Notes: generated from the letters alone by a model not told the origin. Numbered from the stretch's first letter, positions 54,233 through 63,275 are shown. The stretch: DNA of 64,000 nt from Devosia sp. FJ2-5-3 (GCF_029201545.1 NZ_CP104007.1:1336501-1400500); one strand, 5' to 3'. A program made the numbers and translations.

Positions 54233-55036
54233 TCAGGCAAAGGGATTGGAACGGTGGCGGAATTGGCCGGGCGTGCACCCCCGGCTGCGGTGAAAGGCGG
54301 CGATCAGGGTTTCGGCGTGGCCATAGCCAACCAGGCGGGCGATCTCGTCGATGCTGCACCGCGTGGTGGAGAGCAGATCCTCGGCGCGGCGCAGGCGCAT
54401 CTCGCGCAAATGGCTGCCGGCGGAGGTGTTGTAGTGGCGGCGGTGGCGGGCGCGCAGGGCACTTTCATGGACATCCATGAGGGCTGCGACATCGCTGAGC
54501 GTGCGCATCTTGCCCAGCGCCGCCCCGGCCTGGTTCCAGGCCAGGTCGAGACTGGTATCGGGTGTGCGGATCGCGACCGGATGGGTGCTCTCCGGATGCT
54601 CGAAGCAATCCAGAATGGCGGAGAGCAGCCGGCGCCGGCGGGGAAGATCGGCCTCGTTGCGGGCGATCGCCAGATCGAGGCTGAGACGCAGCATGGCCTG
54701 GACATGCATGGCTTCGCTGGGACGGGGCAGGCGATATCCCTGGCCGGACATGTCCAGCCTATCGGCATCCGGCCAGGAAAAATGGCAGATCGAAGCGGTG
54801 GCAAAGCCGCCGATTGCGGCGCCCGAGAATGGCGTATCGGGCAGGATGAGAATGCCGGAGGGCGCATGCAGGCGCAGCCCATTCGCCGTTCCGATATCGA
54901 GCCTGACGCTGCCTTCGTGGATCCAGAGCAGGTCATGAAAATCCCAGCGCGCAGGACCGATCGGCATGCGCCGGTCGAAGCGACCGAGCCGGTGCTCCCT
55001 GAGGTCTATGCTGTCCTGATCGATCGCCCTGGTCAT
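54233..55036 (-). CDS. AraC-family transcriptional regulator
   Basis: 267 residues from the ATG at 55036; the frame to 55117 adds 27 residues with no ribosome site. The N-terminal cupin-like sensor (FHDLLWIHEGSVRLDIG, HAPSGILILPDTPF) is followed by two helix-turn-helix units (DVAALMDVHESALRARHRRH, SIDEIARLVGYGHAETLIAAFHRSRGCTPGQFRHR). It likely senses a sugar-like ligand and activates its own downstream BNR–MFS genes. Divergent from the dioxygenase gene by 149 bases. Confidence 0.9.
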   Translation of the reverse strand: MTRAIDQDSIDLREHRLGRFDRRMPIGPARWDFHDLLWIHEGSVRLDIGTANGLRLHAPSGILILPDTPFSGAAIGGFATASICHFSWPDADRLDMSGQGYRLPRPSEAMHVQAMLRLSLDLAIARNEADLPRRRRLLSAILDCFEHPESTHPVAIRTPDTSLDLAWNQAGAALGKMRTLSDVAALMDVHESALRARHRRHYNTSAGSHLREMRLRRAEDLLSTTRCSIDEIARLVGYGHAETLIAAFHRSRGCTPGQFRHRSNPFA

Positions 55037-55185
55037 GACGATACTGCACCATGACGAGGGTCCGGGCGCCATGGCGCACGGCTGCGTGCAATCGGAATTC
55101 CTAGTCGCCTGCCACACTGCTCCACAGACGAGCCCCGTCGCGTAGTCTTTGATGGTCGGCGAGGATAGAAATGAGGAGAAGCGCG

Positions 55186-55962
55186 ATGTCCCACGCTCTG
55201 CAGAGATCGGGCACCAATCTGAAACAGGATTTCGACCGCGACGGCTATATCGCCATCAAGCCGCTGTTCGATGCCGCCAAGATGGCCGAAATCAACCGCG
55301 AGTTCGATCGCTATGTCGAGGCCTGCGTTCCGCAGATGAAGGACACGGAAGTGTTCTATGAGGAAAAGGGCGCCAAGGGCAGCCTCAAGCAGATGCAGAA
55401 CATGCAGCACTATGACGCCTATTTCCGGGAACTGCTGGAAACCGACGTGGTGCGCGATCTGGCTGAAACCATGCTGGGCGAGGCCGCGCGGGCGGTGAAC
55501 CTTGAATATTTCAACAAGCCGGCCGGTATCGGCAAGCCCACTCCGCCCCATCAGGATGGCTATTACTTCCATTTCAGCCCGCCTGCCGCAGTCACCGGGT
55601 GGTTGGCGCTGGAGCGGGTGGACGAGGAAAACGGCTGCATCCACTATGTGCGCGGCTCGCACAGAAACGAGGGTTATCGGCCGCATGGCCGGTCCCAGAT
55701 CCTGGGCTTTTCGCAGGGCATTACCGATTTCGGGACTGAAGACGACAAGGCGAATACGGTGGCCTTCCCGGGGGAAGCCGGCACATTCCTGATGCACCAC
55801 TCCAAGACCATTCACTGGGCCGGGCCGAACACCTCGCCCACCCGCGCGCGCCGGGCGCTGGGCTTCGTCTATTTCGGAGAGAGCGCCAAGGTGGACGAGG
55901 CGGCAAGAGCGGCCTACCAGGCCAAGCTGCAGGCCGACATGCGCGCCGCCAACCAGATCTGA
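55186..55962 (+). CDS. phytanoyl-CoA-dioxygenase-family Fe(II)/2-oxoglutarate enzyme
   Basis: 258 residues from the ATG behind GAGGAGAA (55173-55180). The PhyH fold is shown by the iron ligands HQD in PPHQDGYYFHF and the distal His in TIHWAGPNTSP, followed by an arginine stretch (RARRALGFVYF) that can bind 2-oxoglutarate. It hydroxylates or dealkylates a small substrate using O2. It is monocistronic, divergent from the AraC gene, and closed by a strong terminator. AraC control is possible. The substrate is unknown. Confidence 0.9.
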   Translation: MSHALQRSGTNLKQDFDRDGYIAIKPLFDAAKMAEINREFDRYVEACVPQMKDTEVFYEEKGAKGSLKQMQNMQHYDAYFRELLETDVVRDLAETMLGEAARAVNLEYFNKPAGIGKPTPPHQDGYYFHFSPPAAVTGWLALERVDEENGCIHYVRGSHRNEGYRPHGRSQILGFSQGITDFGTEDDKANTVAFPGEAGTFLMHHSKTIHWAGPNTSPTRARRALGFVYFGESAKVDEAARAAYQAKLQADMRAANQI

Positions 55963-55967
55963 TGGCA

Positions 55968-55997
55968 AAAGGTGGAGCCCCGAGGGGCTCCACCTTT
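55968..55997. terminator. bidirectional terminator
   Basis: AAAGGTGGAGCCCC (55968-55981) and GGGGCTCCACCTTT (55984-55997) give a stem of 13 or more base pairs. T-rich tails occur in both directions (TTTCTT rightward, TTTTG leftward), between two convergent genes. Confidence 0.9.
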
Positions 55998-56040
55998 CTT
56001 CGTGCCATTCGGTCGGGCGGGTGGCCATGGCCGGGCTCTT

Positions 56041-57540
56041 TCAGTCTAGCGAAATGACCTTGCCGTGCAGCTTGGTGTAGGGCAGGCGCTTGAGATTGGA
56101 TGTGCAGAGGCCAGGCGTATCGACATAGAAGCTGGCGCGCTGGATGTCGTCATAGGCGGCGCGGTGGGAGACGGCGGCCTTGATGACCACATAGGTCGCG
56201 TCTTCCGGGCGCAGGCCCTGGGAGTGGTACTGCCCCAGATCCATCGGCGCGGTCTTGCGCTCGGAGAGCAGGATTTTCGCCTGGTCGTTGACGAGCACGG
56301 CGCAGCGGCCCATGCGGATGGTGGTGCCGCCCATCGAGGCCATGTGCGATTTGGGGTTTTCGAGCTGGAAGACGCCGTCGCTGAGATGCTGGATCGTGCC
56401 GGTGAAGGCAATGGGCGTGCCGTGGTGCGCGTCGGTCTTGGCGCCGATATTCAATGAGACGACGGAGCTGAGGCCGGCGTCAAAGCAGGCCGCTACAGCC
56501 TCCTTGTCTGCCAGCGCGGCAAGAATGTTCTTGCGCCCGGTTTCAAGCAATGGTCCGAGCAGGCCGGTGGCATCGCCGGGCGTGCCGCCGCCGATATTGT
56601 CCGAGGCTTCGATGAGGAGGATCGGGCCCGTGCCGGGGGGCAGGGCGTCGGCCTTGGCGAGGGCAGTCTCGAGATCGTCTTCGCTGGGATAGCCGGCTTC
56701 GATATTGGCTTCGAGCAGATCCACCAGATCATCGAGATGAGCATTGGCGGCTTCCACCGTGCCGCGCGTCACCACGCTGAGGCTGAAGCCGCAAATGGCG
56801 ATGTCCGAATAGGCGTATCCGGCCATGACATTGATGTTGAGAATGTTCCTGTCGCAGGCCTCGATGGCGCGGGCGGCCGCCAAAACGCTCTTCATCGGCT
56901 CGTTGGCCGAGCCGACGCCGGTGGGCGACAGCACATATTTGGTGGCGCGATGGACCTGCCTTATGCCGGGTTCTCGTAGCGCCGCATCGAGCAACTCTGC
57001 CGCGGCGACGGCGGATTCAAGCGCGTCGGTGTGAGGATTTTCGCGATAGGCGCGAAGTACGGTGGCGTTTTCCACCATGGCCTGGGAGATATTGCCATGC
57101 AGGTCGAGCACGGCGCCGATCGGCAGGTCGGGCCGGCCGGCAGCCTTCAGCCGGTCGCGGATCCTGCCCATGACCAGACCTTCGACGTCGTCGGAGCTTT
57201 CGCTGACCATGGCCCCGTGGAGCACGAGGAAAATGCCGTCGATTTCCTGGACGTGACGGTCGAGGCCGGCCAGGAAATGCTCGAAGAACATGTCGACGAC
57301 ATCGTCGGTCACCTTGCCGGCAGGCTGGGCGGCCATCTGGATGGTCGGGATGATCCGCCAGCCGGCCTTTTCGGCATAGTCGATGAAGCCGGCGCTGGGC
57401 GAGCCATTGCCGCGGTTCCTGTCGATGGCGGCCTGGCCGATATGGATGCCGCCTTCCTCGAACTGGGCCATGCCGGTCTTTTGGGCGAGGAAGGTGTGGG
57501 TCTCGTGGTAGAGGCCGCCGAACAGGATGGTCTTGGTCAT
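56041..57540 (-). CDS. M81 metallopeptidase-family protein (MlrC-like), copy 2
   Basis: 499 residues. LYHETHTFLAQKTGMAQF, LVLHGAMVSESSDDVEGLV, AVLDLHGNISQAMV and AYRENPHTDALES carry the expected zinc ligands. EASDNIGGGTPGDATGLL is the second conserved block. It is related only distantly to copy 1, 12 kb away, so the two probably act on different members of one substrate class. Last gene of the seven-gene operon. Confidence 0.87.
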   Translation of the reverse strand: MTKTILFGGLYHETHTFLAQKTGMAQFEEGGIHIGQAAIDRNRGNGSPSAGFIDYAEKAGWRIIPTIQMAAQPAGKVTDDVVDMFFEHFLAGLDRHVQEIDGIFLVLHGAMVSESSDDVEGLVMGRIRDRLKAAGRPDLPIGAVLDLHGNISQAMVENATVLRAYRENPHTDALESAVAAAELLDAALREPGIRQVHRATKYVLSPTGVGSANEPMKSVLAAARAIEACDRNILNINVMAGYAYSDIAICGFSLSVVTRGTVEAANAHLDDLVDLLEANIEAGYPSEDDLETALAKADALPPGTGPILLIEASDNIGGGTPGDATGLLGPLLETGRKNILAALADKEAVAACFDAGLSSVVSLNIGAKTDAHHGTPIAFTGTIQHLSDGVFQLENPKSHMASMGGTTIRMGRCAVLVNDQAKILLSERKTAPMDLGQYHSQGLRPEDATYVVIKAAVSHRAAYDDIQRASFYVDTPGLCTSNLKRLPYTKLHGKVISLD

Positions 57541-57558
57541 GGCTCTTGCGCCTTGGCT

Positions 57559-58839
57559 CTAGAAGAAGGTGAGGACGCCGTCGATGACGGTGTAATTGTC
57601 ATCGACGATGGGCAGGAACCGCCATTTGTCGAAGGCGGTGCAGGGATGGGACACGCCCGAGGCGATGAGGTCGCCGACCTGCCAATCGGTATCGGCGCCG
57701 AGGCGCACATAGGCGTGCTGGTCATTGGTGGCGAAAACCTCCGCCGTGCCGATGGGCAGGAAGCCGGTGCCGGGGCGGTAGCGCTTGAACGGCACGGGGA
57801 GCTTGCCATCATAGGGGATGTCGCGCTTGCCCATGGTGAGGAAGGCGAGGCCCGGCTCCGGCATGGACTGGACATAGGCCCAGGCTTCGAGCGCCGGCTC
57901 CAGATCGGATTTCCACGAGCGGCGCGGGTCGGCCTTGGCCTCGTCTTGGCTGTGCTTGTAGCTGCCGGAATCGTTGGTGACGTAGCATCCCGAACGCAGG
58001 AGGACGCGCACCGGAATGGGTAGTTCGAGCTTGGTGAACTGATCGGCGACGATATCGAAATAGGACGAGCCCCCGCCCGAGAGAACGAATTCGCCAAGGC
58101 CCGTGCAGAGGCTGGCGGGCAGGGCACGGGCGATTTCGACGATCTCGCGGGCAAAGCCATCGATCAGCATCGGATCCTTGTCGATGCCGGGAACGACGCC
58201 CTCAAAGGTCGCCATGCCGGCGAAGCGCACGAGGCTCGTGTCGGTGGTCGCCAGCTTTTCGGCGAGGGCGAGGGCCTGGGCCTTGTCGCGAAGGCCCGTG
58301 CGTCCGCCCTTGGCGCCGATCTCGAGCAGAACCTTGATCGGGCGAGCCGGCTTCAGCGGCGCCAGATGGCGCAGCATGTTGTCGAGTTGGGCGGCGGAAT
58401 CGAGGAAGGTGTAGAAATCGAATTCCGGATCGGCGTTCAGCAAGGCGGCAATCCCCGCCAGATGCGCCTTGCCGATCAGCTGGTTGCCCAGCACCACGCG
58501 CTTGACGCCGTAGTGGTGCATCACCTGCACCTGATTGACCGTTGCCGCCGTCATGCCCCAGGCGCCATTGCCGAGCTGTTCGGCAAAGATATGCGGGCTC
58601 ATCGTGGTCTTGCCATGGGGGGCAAGCGAGAGCCCGTGGCTGGTCAGATACTGGCCGAAAACCTCGGCATTGTGGTCGAGCGCGCTGCGCTTGAGCAGCA
58701 TCAGCGGCATGGGAAGGTCCTCGGCGAGGACATTCCAATTCTTCTTGCCGATGTCGGCAAGAGAGAAGGGGGCGGCATTGGCCGGAATCCCCTTCGTGCG
58801 TCCGTCGAGTTGCGTCTGGTTCAGCGCGTCGAGATTCAT
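57559..58839 (-). CDS. fold-type-III PLP enzyme, D-serine dehydratase / D-threonine aldolase-like
   Basis: 426 residues from the ATG of MNLDALNQTQLDGR behind GGGAG. The PLP lysine lies in LAPHGKTTMSPHIF. The alanine-racemase-type barrel continues with EIGAKGGRTGLRD and LSGGGSSYFDIV. The C-terminal zinc site is the His and Cys of SHPCTAFDKWRFLP, as in metal-activated D-serine dehydratases and D-threonine aldolases. It would cleave or deaminate a D-amino acid or beta-hydroxy amino acid. Follows the HpcH/HpaI gene by ten bases. Confidence 0.88.
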   Translation of the reverse strand: MNLDALNQTQLDGRTKGIPANAAPFSLADIGKKNWNVLAEDLPMPLMLLKRSALDHNAEVFGQYLTSHGLSLAPHGKTTMSPHIFAEQLGNGAWGMTAATVNQVQVMHHYGVKRVVLGNQLIGKAHLAGIAALLNADPEFDFYTFLDSAAQLDNMLRHLAPLKPARPIKVLLEIGAKGGRTGLRDKAQALALAEKLATTDTSLVRFAGMATFEGVVPGIDKDPMLIDGFAREIVEIARALPASLCTGLGEFVLSGGGSSYFDIVADQFTKLELPIPVRVLLRSGCYVTNDSGSYKHSQDEAKADPRRSWKSDLEPALEAWAYVQSMPEPGLAFLTMGKRDIPYDGKLPVPFKRYRPGTGFLPIGTAEVFATNDQHAYVRLGADTDWQVGDLIASGVSHPCTAFDKWRFLPIVDDNYTVIDGVLTFF

Positions 58840-58849
58840 TTTGGGCTCC

Positions 58850-59662
58850 CTAGATGGCGTCAAACGCGGAGAGCATATCGTCTGCATAGCTGGCAAGGGC
58901 AACGACATCGGCGCCGACGCTGAGCAGATTATAGCCCATCGACACATAGTCCTTCACATTGGCCTTGCCGGCGACGGTGGCGGCGATCTTGCCATGACGG
59001 CGGGCCACTTCGGCGACGCGCTCGCGCACCTTGATGATTTCCGGTGCCTGGATCTGGCCGGGGATGCCGAGGCGCACCGAATAGTCGCCGGGGCCGAAGA
59101 ACAGGCAATCGACGCCATCGAGTTCGGCGATGGCTTCGATTTCGTCGAGCGCCTCGGGGTCTTCGATCTGATGGCAGACGAAGCGTTCCTTGTTGGCGGC
59201 CTCGAGATAGTCGAGGAAGCCGACGCGGGTGAACAGACCATCATTATTGCCGCCATCGACGGCGCGGCGGCCGAGCGGGGCGAACTTGGTCATGTCGCGC
59301 ACGGCACGCGCATCAGCAGCACCCATGACATGGGGTACGATGAGCCCTGTGGCATCGGCTTCGAGCGGGCGGATATAGTCGGAATAGGAGCCGCGCGCGA
59401 CGCGGACCAATGTGTCGACGTCATAGATCTTGGCAGCGCGGATCTGGTGCTCGATGGCCTCGATGCTCGAAGAGGTGTGCTCCTGGCAGAGCCACAGCGC
59501 GTCGGGCTGGGCCGAGGCGAAAATCTCGGCGACCTTGGCATCATAGGTGTTGAGCTTGAGCACCTTGGCGACGCCACCGCTGGCGATGGTGCGCAGCACC
59601 CGGCTGGGGCGCATGCGGTGCTGGGTGGCGGGACCGGCGGTATATTGCTGCTTTTCGGACAT
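58850..59662 (-). CDS. HpcH/HpaI-family class II aldolase
   Basis: 270 residues. VLKLNTYDAKVAEIFASAQPD, WLCQEHTSSSIEAIEHQIRAA, DTLVRVARGSYSDYIRPLEA, CHQIEDPEAL and CLFFGPGDYSVRLGIPGQ follow the metal-dependent 2-keto-3-deoxy-acid aldolase family, with a metal-site Glu in QIEDPEAL and a later Asp. Expected reaction: retro-aldol cleavage of a 2-keto-3-deoxy sugar acid to pyruvate and an aldehyde. Usual SxE/PxVxS motifs are partly altered, so the substrate may be unusual. Confidence 0.87.
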   Translation of the reverse strand: MSEKQQYTAGPATQHRMRPSRVLRTIASGGVAKVLKLNTYDAKVAEIFASAQPDALWLCQEHTSSSIEAIEHQIRAAKIYDVDTLVRVARGSYSDYIRPLEADATGLIVPHVMGAADARAVRDMTKFAPLGRRAVDGGNNDGLFTRVGFLDYLEAANKERFVCHQIEDPEALDEIEAIAELDGVDCLFFGPGDYSVRLGIPGQIQAPEIIKVRERVAEVARRHGKIAATVAGKANVKDYVSMGYNLLSVGADVVALASYADDMLSAFDAI

Positions 59663-59668
59663 GGCTCT

Positions 59669-60454
59669 TTACTTTGCTGTGTAGCCGCCATCGACCGGGA
59701 TATTGGTGCCGGTGATATAGGCTGAGGCATCGGAAGCGAGGAACACGATGGCGCCCATCATGTCGGTGTCATTGGCCATGCGGCCCAATTGCGTGCGGTC
59801 GGAATAATTCTTCACGAAGGCAGCGGGCTGCCCGTTGAAATAGCCACCCGGCGCGAGGCAATTCACCCGCACATTGTCGGGGCCGAGGATGCTCGCCGCC
59901 CAGCGCGTGAAATTGAGCATGCCGCCCTTTTCGTAGTGATAGATCGGGGAGGGATCGGGCATCATGTCGGTGCCGATATAATTGCCCATTTCGAGGCCGA
60001 CCGAGCCCATCATCGAGCCGATATTGATGATCGAACCGGACTTGTTGGCCGCCATCGACTTGCCGAACAGCGAGGTGATCTTGAACAGCGCCGAGGCGTT
60101 GATGCGCAGGCTCTTGTCATAGGCTTCGAGGTCATGGTCCCAGCCCGACATGGCCGAGCGGATGACGGCATTGTTGACGAGCACATCGCAGCGACCGGAC
60201 TGCGCGATGATGGTGCGGTGCAGCTCTTCGATGGACTGGTCGGAATTGAGATCGAGCGAGAGCGCGACGACGTCATTACCGGCTGCGCGTTCTTCGGCAG
60301 CTACCGCCTCGAGCGCTTCGAGATTACGCGAGGCGATATAGGTCTTTGCGCCAGCCTGGGCGAGCGCGGCGACGATCTGGCGGCCGTAGAGGCCAGCACC
60401 GCCGGTGACGAGGGCGACTTTGCCCTTGAGGGAAAATGTGTCGAGAACGCCCAT
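59669..60454 (-). CDS. short-chain dehydrogenase/reductase (operon copy 1)
   Basis: 261 residues from the ATG of MGVLDTFSLKGKVALVTGG. Cofactor loop TGGAGLYGRQI, LVNNAVIRS, catalytic Tyr and Lys in YHYEKGGML, and C-terminal ITGTNIPVDGGYTAK. The middle contains GSMMGSVGLEMGNYIGTDMM, a longer substrate loop. The start is one base after the preceding stop. Together with the second SDR it probably oxidises two hydroxyls of the same sugar-like compound. Confidence 0.9.
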   Translation of the reverse strand: MGVLDTFSLKGKVALVTGGAGLYGRQIVAALAQAGAKTYIASRNLEALEAVAAEERAAGNDVVALSLDLNSDQSIEELHRTIIAQSGRCDVLVNNAVIRSAMSGWDHDLEAYDKSLRINASALFKITSLFGKSMAANKSGSIINIGSMMGSVGLEMGNYIGTDMMPDPSPIYHYEKGGMLNFTRWAASILGPDNVRVNCLAPGGYFNGQPAAFVKNYSDRTQLGRMANDTDMMGAIVFLASDASAYITGTNIPVDGGYTAK

Positions 60455-60455
60455 C

Positions 60456-61415
60456 TTAATATCCGAAGCTGGAGAGAAGAATTTCGGCGCCACCGGCTTC
60501 GCGGCTCTCGATGCCGGCGATGACGAGTTGCATCAGTTCGCGTGTCTCGGCGAAGGGCACGGGCGGCGTGCCGGTGCGGAGGAAGCCGACATAGCTTTCG
60601 AGCTGCGCCTTGAAGGCCGTGAAGGTGTCCTGGCTGCGCAGGGTGGTGCCGCCTTCAGTGCCGGCCAGGGTGATGAAGCCCGAGCCACCGATCTGGTCGG
60701 CTGTGGTGGTGATGACGACGTCGATGCCCTTCTCATGCTTGAGATGGACTACATTGCGCTCATAGGTGCCGGTATTGCGCACCGAGACGAAGCCGGGTCC
60801 GATTATGGGGTAGATCGATTCCAGGGCGTGGATGCCGTAGGTTTCCCATTTCTTGGCCATGGTCACGAAGACGGTGCGCAGGGCGCCGAATTCATGGGTC
60901 GCGCCGTGATAGGGCAGGAATTCCTTGGCAAAGCGCATGCCGGAAGACGAGATGATCGGCTTGCCCTCGGACACCCAGCGATTGAAGGTTTCGAGATCGG
61001 CGCGGTTGTCGCAGAGCGGCTTGTCGATGAAGACGGGGAGCCCCGCCTCGACGAAGGGTCGGGCGCGCTGGACATGCTCAAAACCCTTGTCGGTGGCGAC
61101 GACCACCGCATCGACATGGCCGATTACATCCTCGGCGCGCGCCACCACATTGGCGATCTTTGCAACCTTGGCGACGTCATGGGCCTCGTCGGGATTGTCG
61201 GTCCAGACATGGGTCACCTCGACGCCGGGGATGCCCAGCGTCTCGGGCGGCTGCTTGCCGATATAATTGATGATCGCCGGGTAGGGGCAGTGCTTGAGCG
61301 CCTCCGCGTCGTAGCGGCCATTGATGATCATCGACCAGGAATAGGGGTGGCCATTGCCCTCGACCATGCCCAGCATGGCGAGGCGAATGGGGCGGTCGGC
61401 GAAAGGAAAATTCAT
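60456..61415 (-). CDS. Gfo/Idh/MocA oxidoreductase (operon copy 1)
   Basis: 319 residues from the ATG of MNFPFADRPIRLAMLGMVEG. The Rossmann half has VVVATDKGFEHVQRARPFVEAGLPVFIDKPLCD, the DKP active-site motif of the family. The C-terminal half is the usual mixed sheet. The nucleotide loop GMVEGNGHPY departs from the classic GxGxxG, so cofactor binding may be altered. NAD-linked oxidation of a sugar or inositol-like substrate is expected. Ten bases separate it from the upstream SDR. Confidence 0.87.
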   Translation of the reverse strand: MNFPFADRPIRLAMLGMVEGNGHPYSWSMIINGRYDAEALKHCPYPAIINYIGKQPPETLGIPGVEVTHVWTDNPDEAHDVAKVAKIANVVARAEDVIGHVDAVVVATDKGFEHVQRARPFVEAGLPVFIDKPLCDNRADLETFNRWVSEGKPIISSSGMRFAKEFLPYHGATHEFGALRTVFVTMAKKWETYGIHALESIYPIIGPGFVSVRNTGTYERNVVHLKHEKGIDVVITTTADQIGGSGFITLAGTEGGTTLRSQDTFTAFKAQLESYVGFLRTGTPPVPFAETRELMQLVIAGIESREAGGAEILLSSFGY

Positions 61416-61425
61416 AGGCAGAACC

Positions 61426-62202
61426 TCACCAGGCGGTCCAGCCGCCATCCACGCCCAGCACCTGGCCGGTGATGTAGGAGGCAGCGTCGGAAATCAGGAA
61501 TACGGAAGCGCCGGCGGTCTCGTGCTGGCGGCCGATGCGGCCAAGCATGGTTTCGGCCTCGAGATTGGCGATGAAATCGGGATGGGCCTTCTGCACGCCC
61601 TCATGTGGGAAGGGGCCAGGATAGAGGGCGTTCACCCGGATATTCTTCGGGCCGTAGTGGCCGGCCATGTAGCGCACCATCTGGTTGAGCCCGGCCTTGC
61701 CGACACCGTATTCGATGGCATTGGGGGTCATTTCGCCCGGATAGTTCCTGGGGTCCGGCGAGACGACGCCATACATGGACGAATAGAGCACGATCGAGCC
61801 ACCCGAGCTCATCCGGCTGGCAGCCGCGCGCGCGAGCAGGAACGTGCCGGTGATGTTGATGCGGTTGGCGAGATCGAAGGTCTCTGCGTCAAGCGCGTCA
61901 AACGCCTTGCCGGAGTTGAAGGCCGTCGCGCCGATCAGGCCGGAAAAACCGCCGAAAGCGCTGGCTGCCTGCTCGACACAGGCAAGGATCGAGGCTTCGT
62001 CGGCCATGTCGAGGGGCAGGGCGGCGACACCACCCTTGCCGGGCGCCGCCGTCACGGTTTCCAGTGCTGCCGCGAGCCGATCCTGATCCCGGTCGGCAAT
62101 CACCACATTGGCGCCCTGCGCCTTGAGCAGGAGGCATGTGGGTGTGCCCAGGTAACCGGCACCGCCGGCCACAAGCACTGTACGTCCATCCATCTGGAAC
62201 AT
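61426..62202 (-). CDS. short-chain dehydrogenase/reductase (operon copy 2)
   Basis: 258 residues from the ATG of MFQMDGRTVLVAGGAGYLG; an ATG three codons later is possible. Cofactor loop AGGAGYLGTP, catalytic Tyr and Lys in YGVGKAGLNQM, C-terminal ITGQVLGVDGGWTAW. The reading frame continuing upstream to 62445 overlaps the next gene out of frame. The two operon SDRs share the YSSMYG/GSMMGS-type middle loop and may be ancient duplicates. Confidence 0.9.
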   Translation of the reverse strand: MFQMDGRTVLVAGGAGYLGTPTCLLLKAQGANVVIADRDQDRLAAALETVTAAPGKGGVAALPLDMADEASILACVEQAASAFGGFSGLIGATAFNSGKAFDALDAETFDLANRINITGTFLLARAAASRMSSGGSIVLYSSMYGVVSPDPRNYPGEMTPNAIEYGVGKAGLNQMVRYMAGHYGPKNIRVNALYPGPFPHEGVQKAHPDFIANLEAETMLGRIGRQHETAGASVFLISDAASYITGQVLGVDGGWTAW

Positions 62203-62212
62203 TGGTTCTTCT

Positions 62213-63220
62213 CTACTGATCGAGGGAGACGATCGTGCGGTCGGTCCAGCTGCGCTTTGCGCCCAGCGCGACCATGAGATTGAGCCGCGCTTCTTCGAGC
62301 GTGGCCAAATGGCAGGGCTTGCCCTCGAGGGCATCGAGCATGGCATTGGCCTGGATGGAGAACCGGGCCTGGTGGGCTTCGGTCGGCACCAGCCCGTCCA
62401 TGAAGTCGTGCGTTTCCTTGTCCTGGCCGCTGTCGTCGTCGGCAAAGCTCAGGATCGAGTGGTTGAGCGTCAGATTGCCCTTGGTGCCGATGAATTCGGT
62501 TCGGGCGATATTGGGCTTCTGGAACTGGTTGATGGTGACATTGGCCATCGCCCCGCTTTCGAAGCAGATATTGACGAGGCAGGTGTCCTCGGTCTCGGTG
62601 CCCTGGAGCACGAGACGGTCATGCATCGCGCCTACGGCGACGGGCCGACCCATCAGCCAGATCAGCATATCGAAGGTGTGGCTGGCTGCATCGAGAATGG
62701 CGCCGCCACCCATTTCCGGGCGAGCATAATAGGTGCGCTGGAAGTCCGGGCGATATTTGGGAAATTCCTGGCCCGAATTGGCATAGACCAGTCGCAGATC
62801 GCCGATCTTGCCGTTTGCAATACCCTCGCGCACGGCCAGCAATTCGGGAGCGATGCGTCGGATATAGCCGACACGCGCCAAAACGCCCGATTTCCTGACG
62901 GCCTCGATGGCGGCGTCGACGCCGTCCATGGTCACGGCCAGCGGCTTTTCGACCATGAAGGCGAGGCCGGCCTCGGCGCAGCGCTGCATCAATGGCACAT
63001 GCAGATGGGCCGGAGCGCAGATGACCGCGAGATCGTAAGAAGAGAGATCGGCCTCCTCCAGGGCGGCGTAGCTGGCCTCGAGCGGAAACATCTCCTCGGC
63101 CTCGGCGCGCCGTTCCGCGTGCGGCTCGACGATCGACAGGCTTGCCCGCCCTGTCGCCAGATAGCCACGCAGATGCCGGCGGCCAATGCCACCACTGCCG
63201 ATAATCAGAACCCTCTTCAT
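62213..63220 (-). CDS. Gfo/Idh/MocA oxidoreductase (operon copy 2)
   Basis: 335 residues from the ATG of MKRVLIIGSGGIGRRHL, with a normal GxGGIGxxH cofactor loop. Active-site motif VEKPLAVTMDG. C-terminal half includes the family's DAASHTFDMLIWLMG with the catalytic Asp and His. First gene of the seven-gene operon Gfo–SDR–Gfo–SDR–aldolase–PLP enzyme–M81. Divergent from a FadR-type regulator across 211 bases. Confidence 0.92.
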   Translation of the reverse strand: MKRVLIIGSGGIGRRHLRGYLATGRASLSIVEPHAERRAEAEEMFPLEASYAALEEADLSSYDLAVICAPAHLHVPLMQRCAEAGLAFMVEKPLAVTMDGVDAAIEAVRKSGVLARVGYIRRIAPELLAVREGIANGKIGDLRLVYANSGQEFPKYRPDFQRTYYARPEMGGGAILDAASHTFDMLIWLMGRPVAVGAMHDRLVLQGTETEDTCLVNICFESGAMANVTINQFQKPNIARTEFIGTKGNLTLNHSILSFADDDSGQDKETHDFMDGLVPTEAHQARFSIQANAMLDALEGKPCHLATLEEARLNLMVALGAKRSWTDRTIVSLDQ

Positions 63221-63275
63221 TCCGTCCCCCATCAAGCGCTGATTGGTGCTTGACACTCCAAAAAACTATGTTGTT

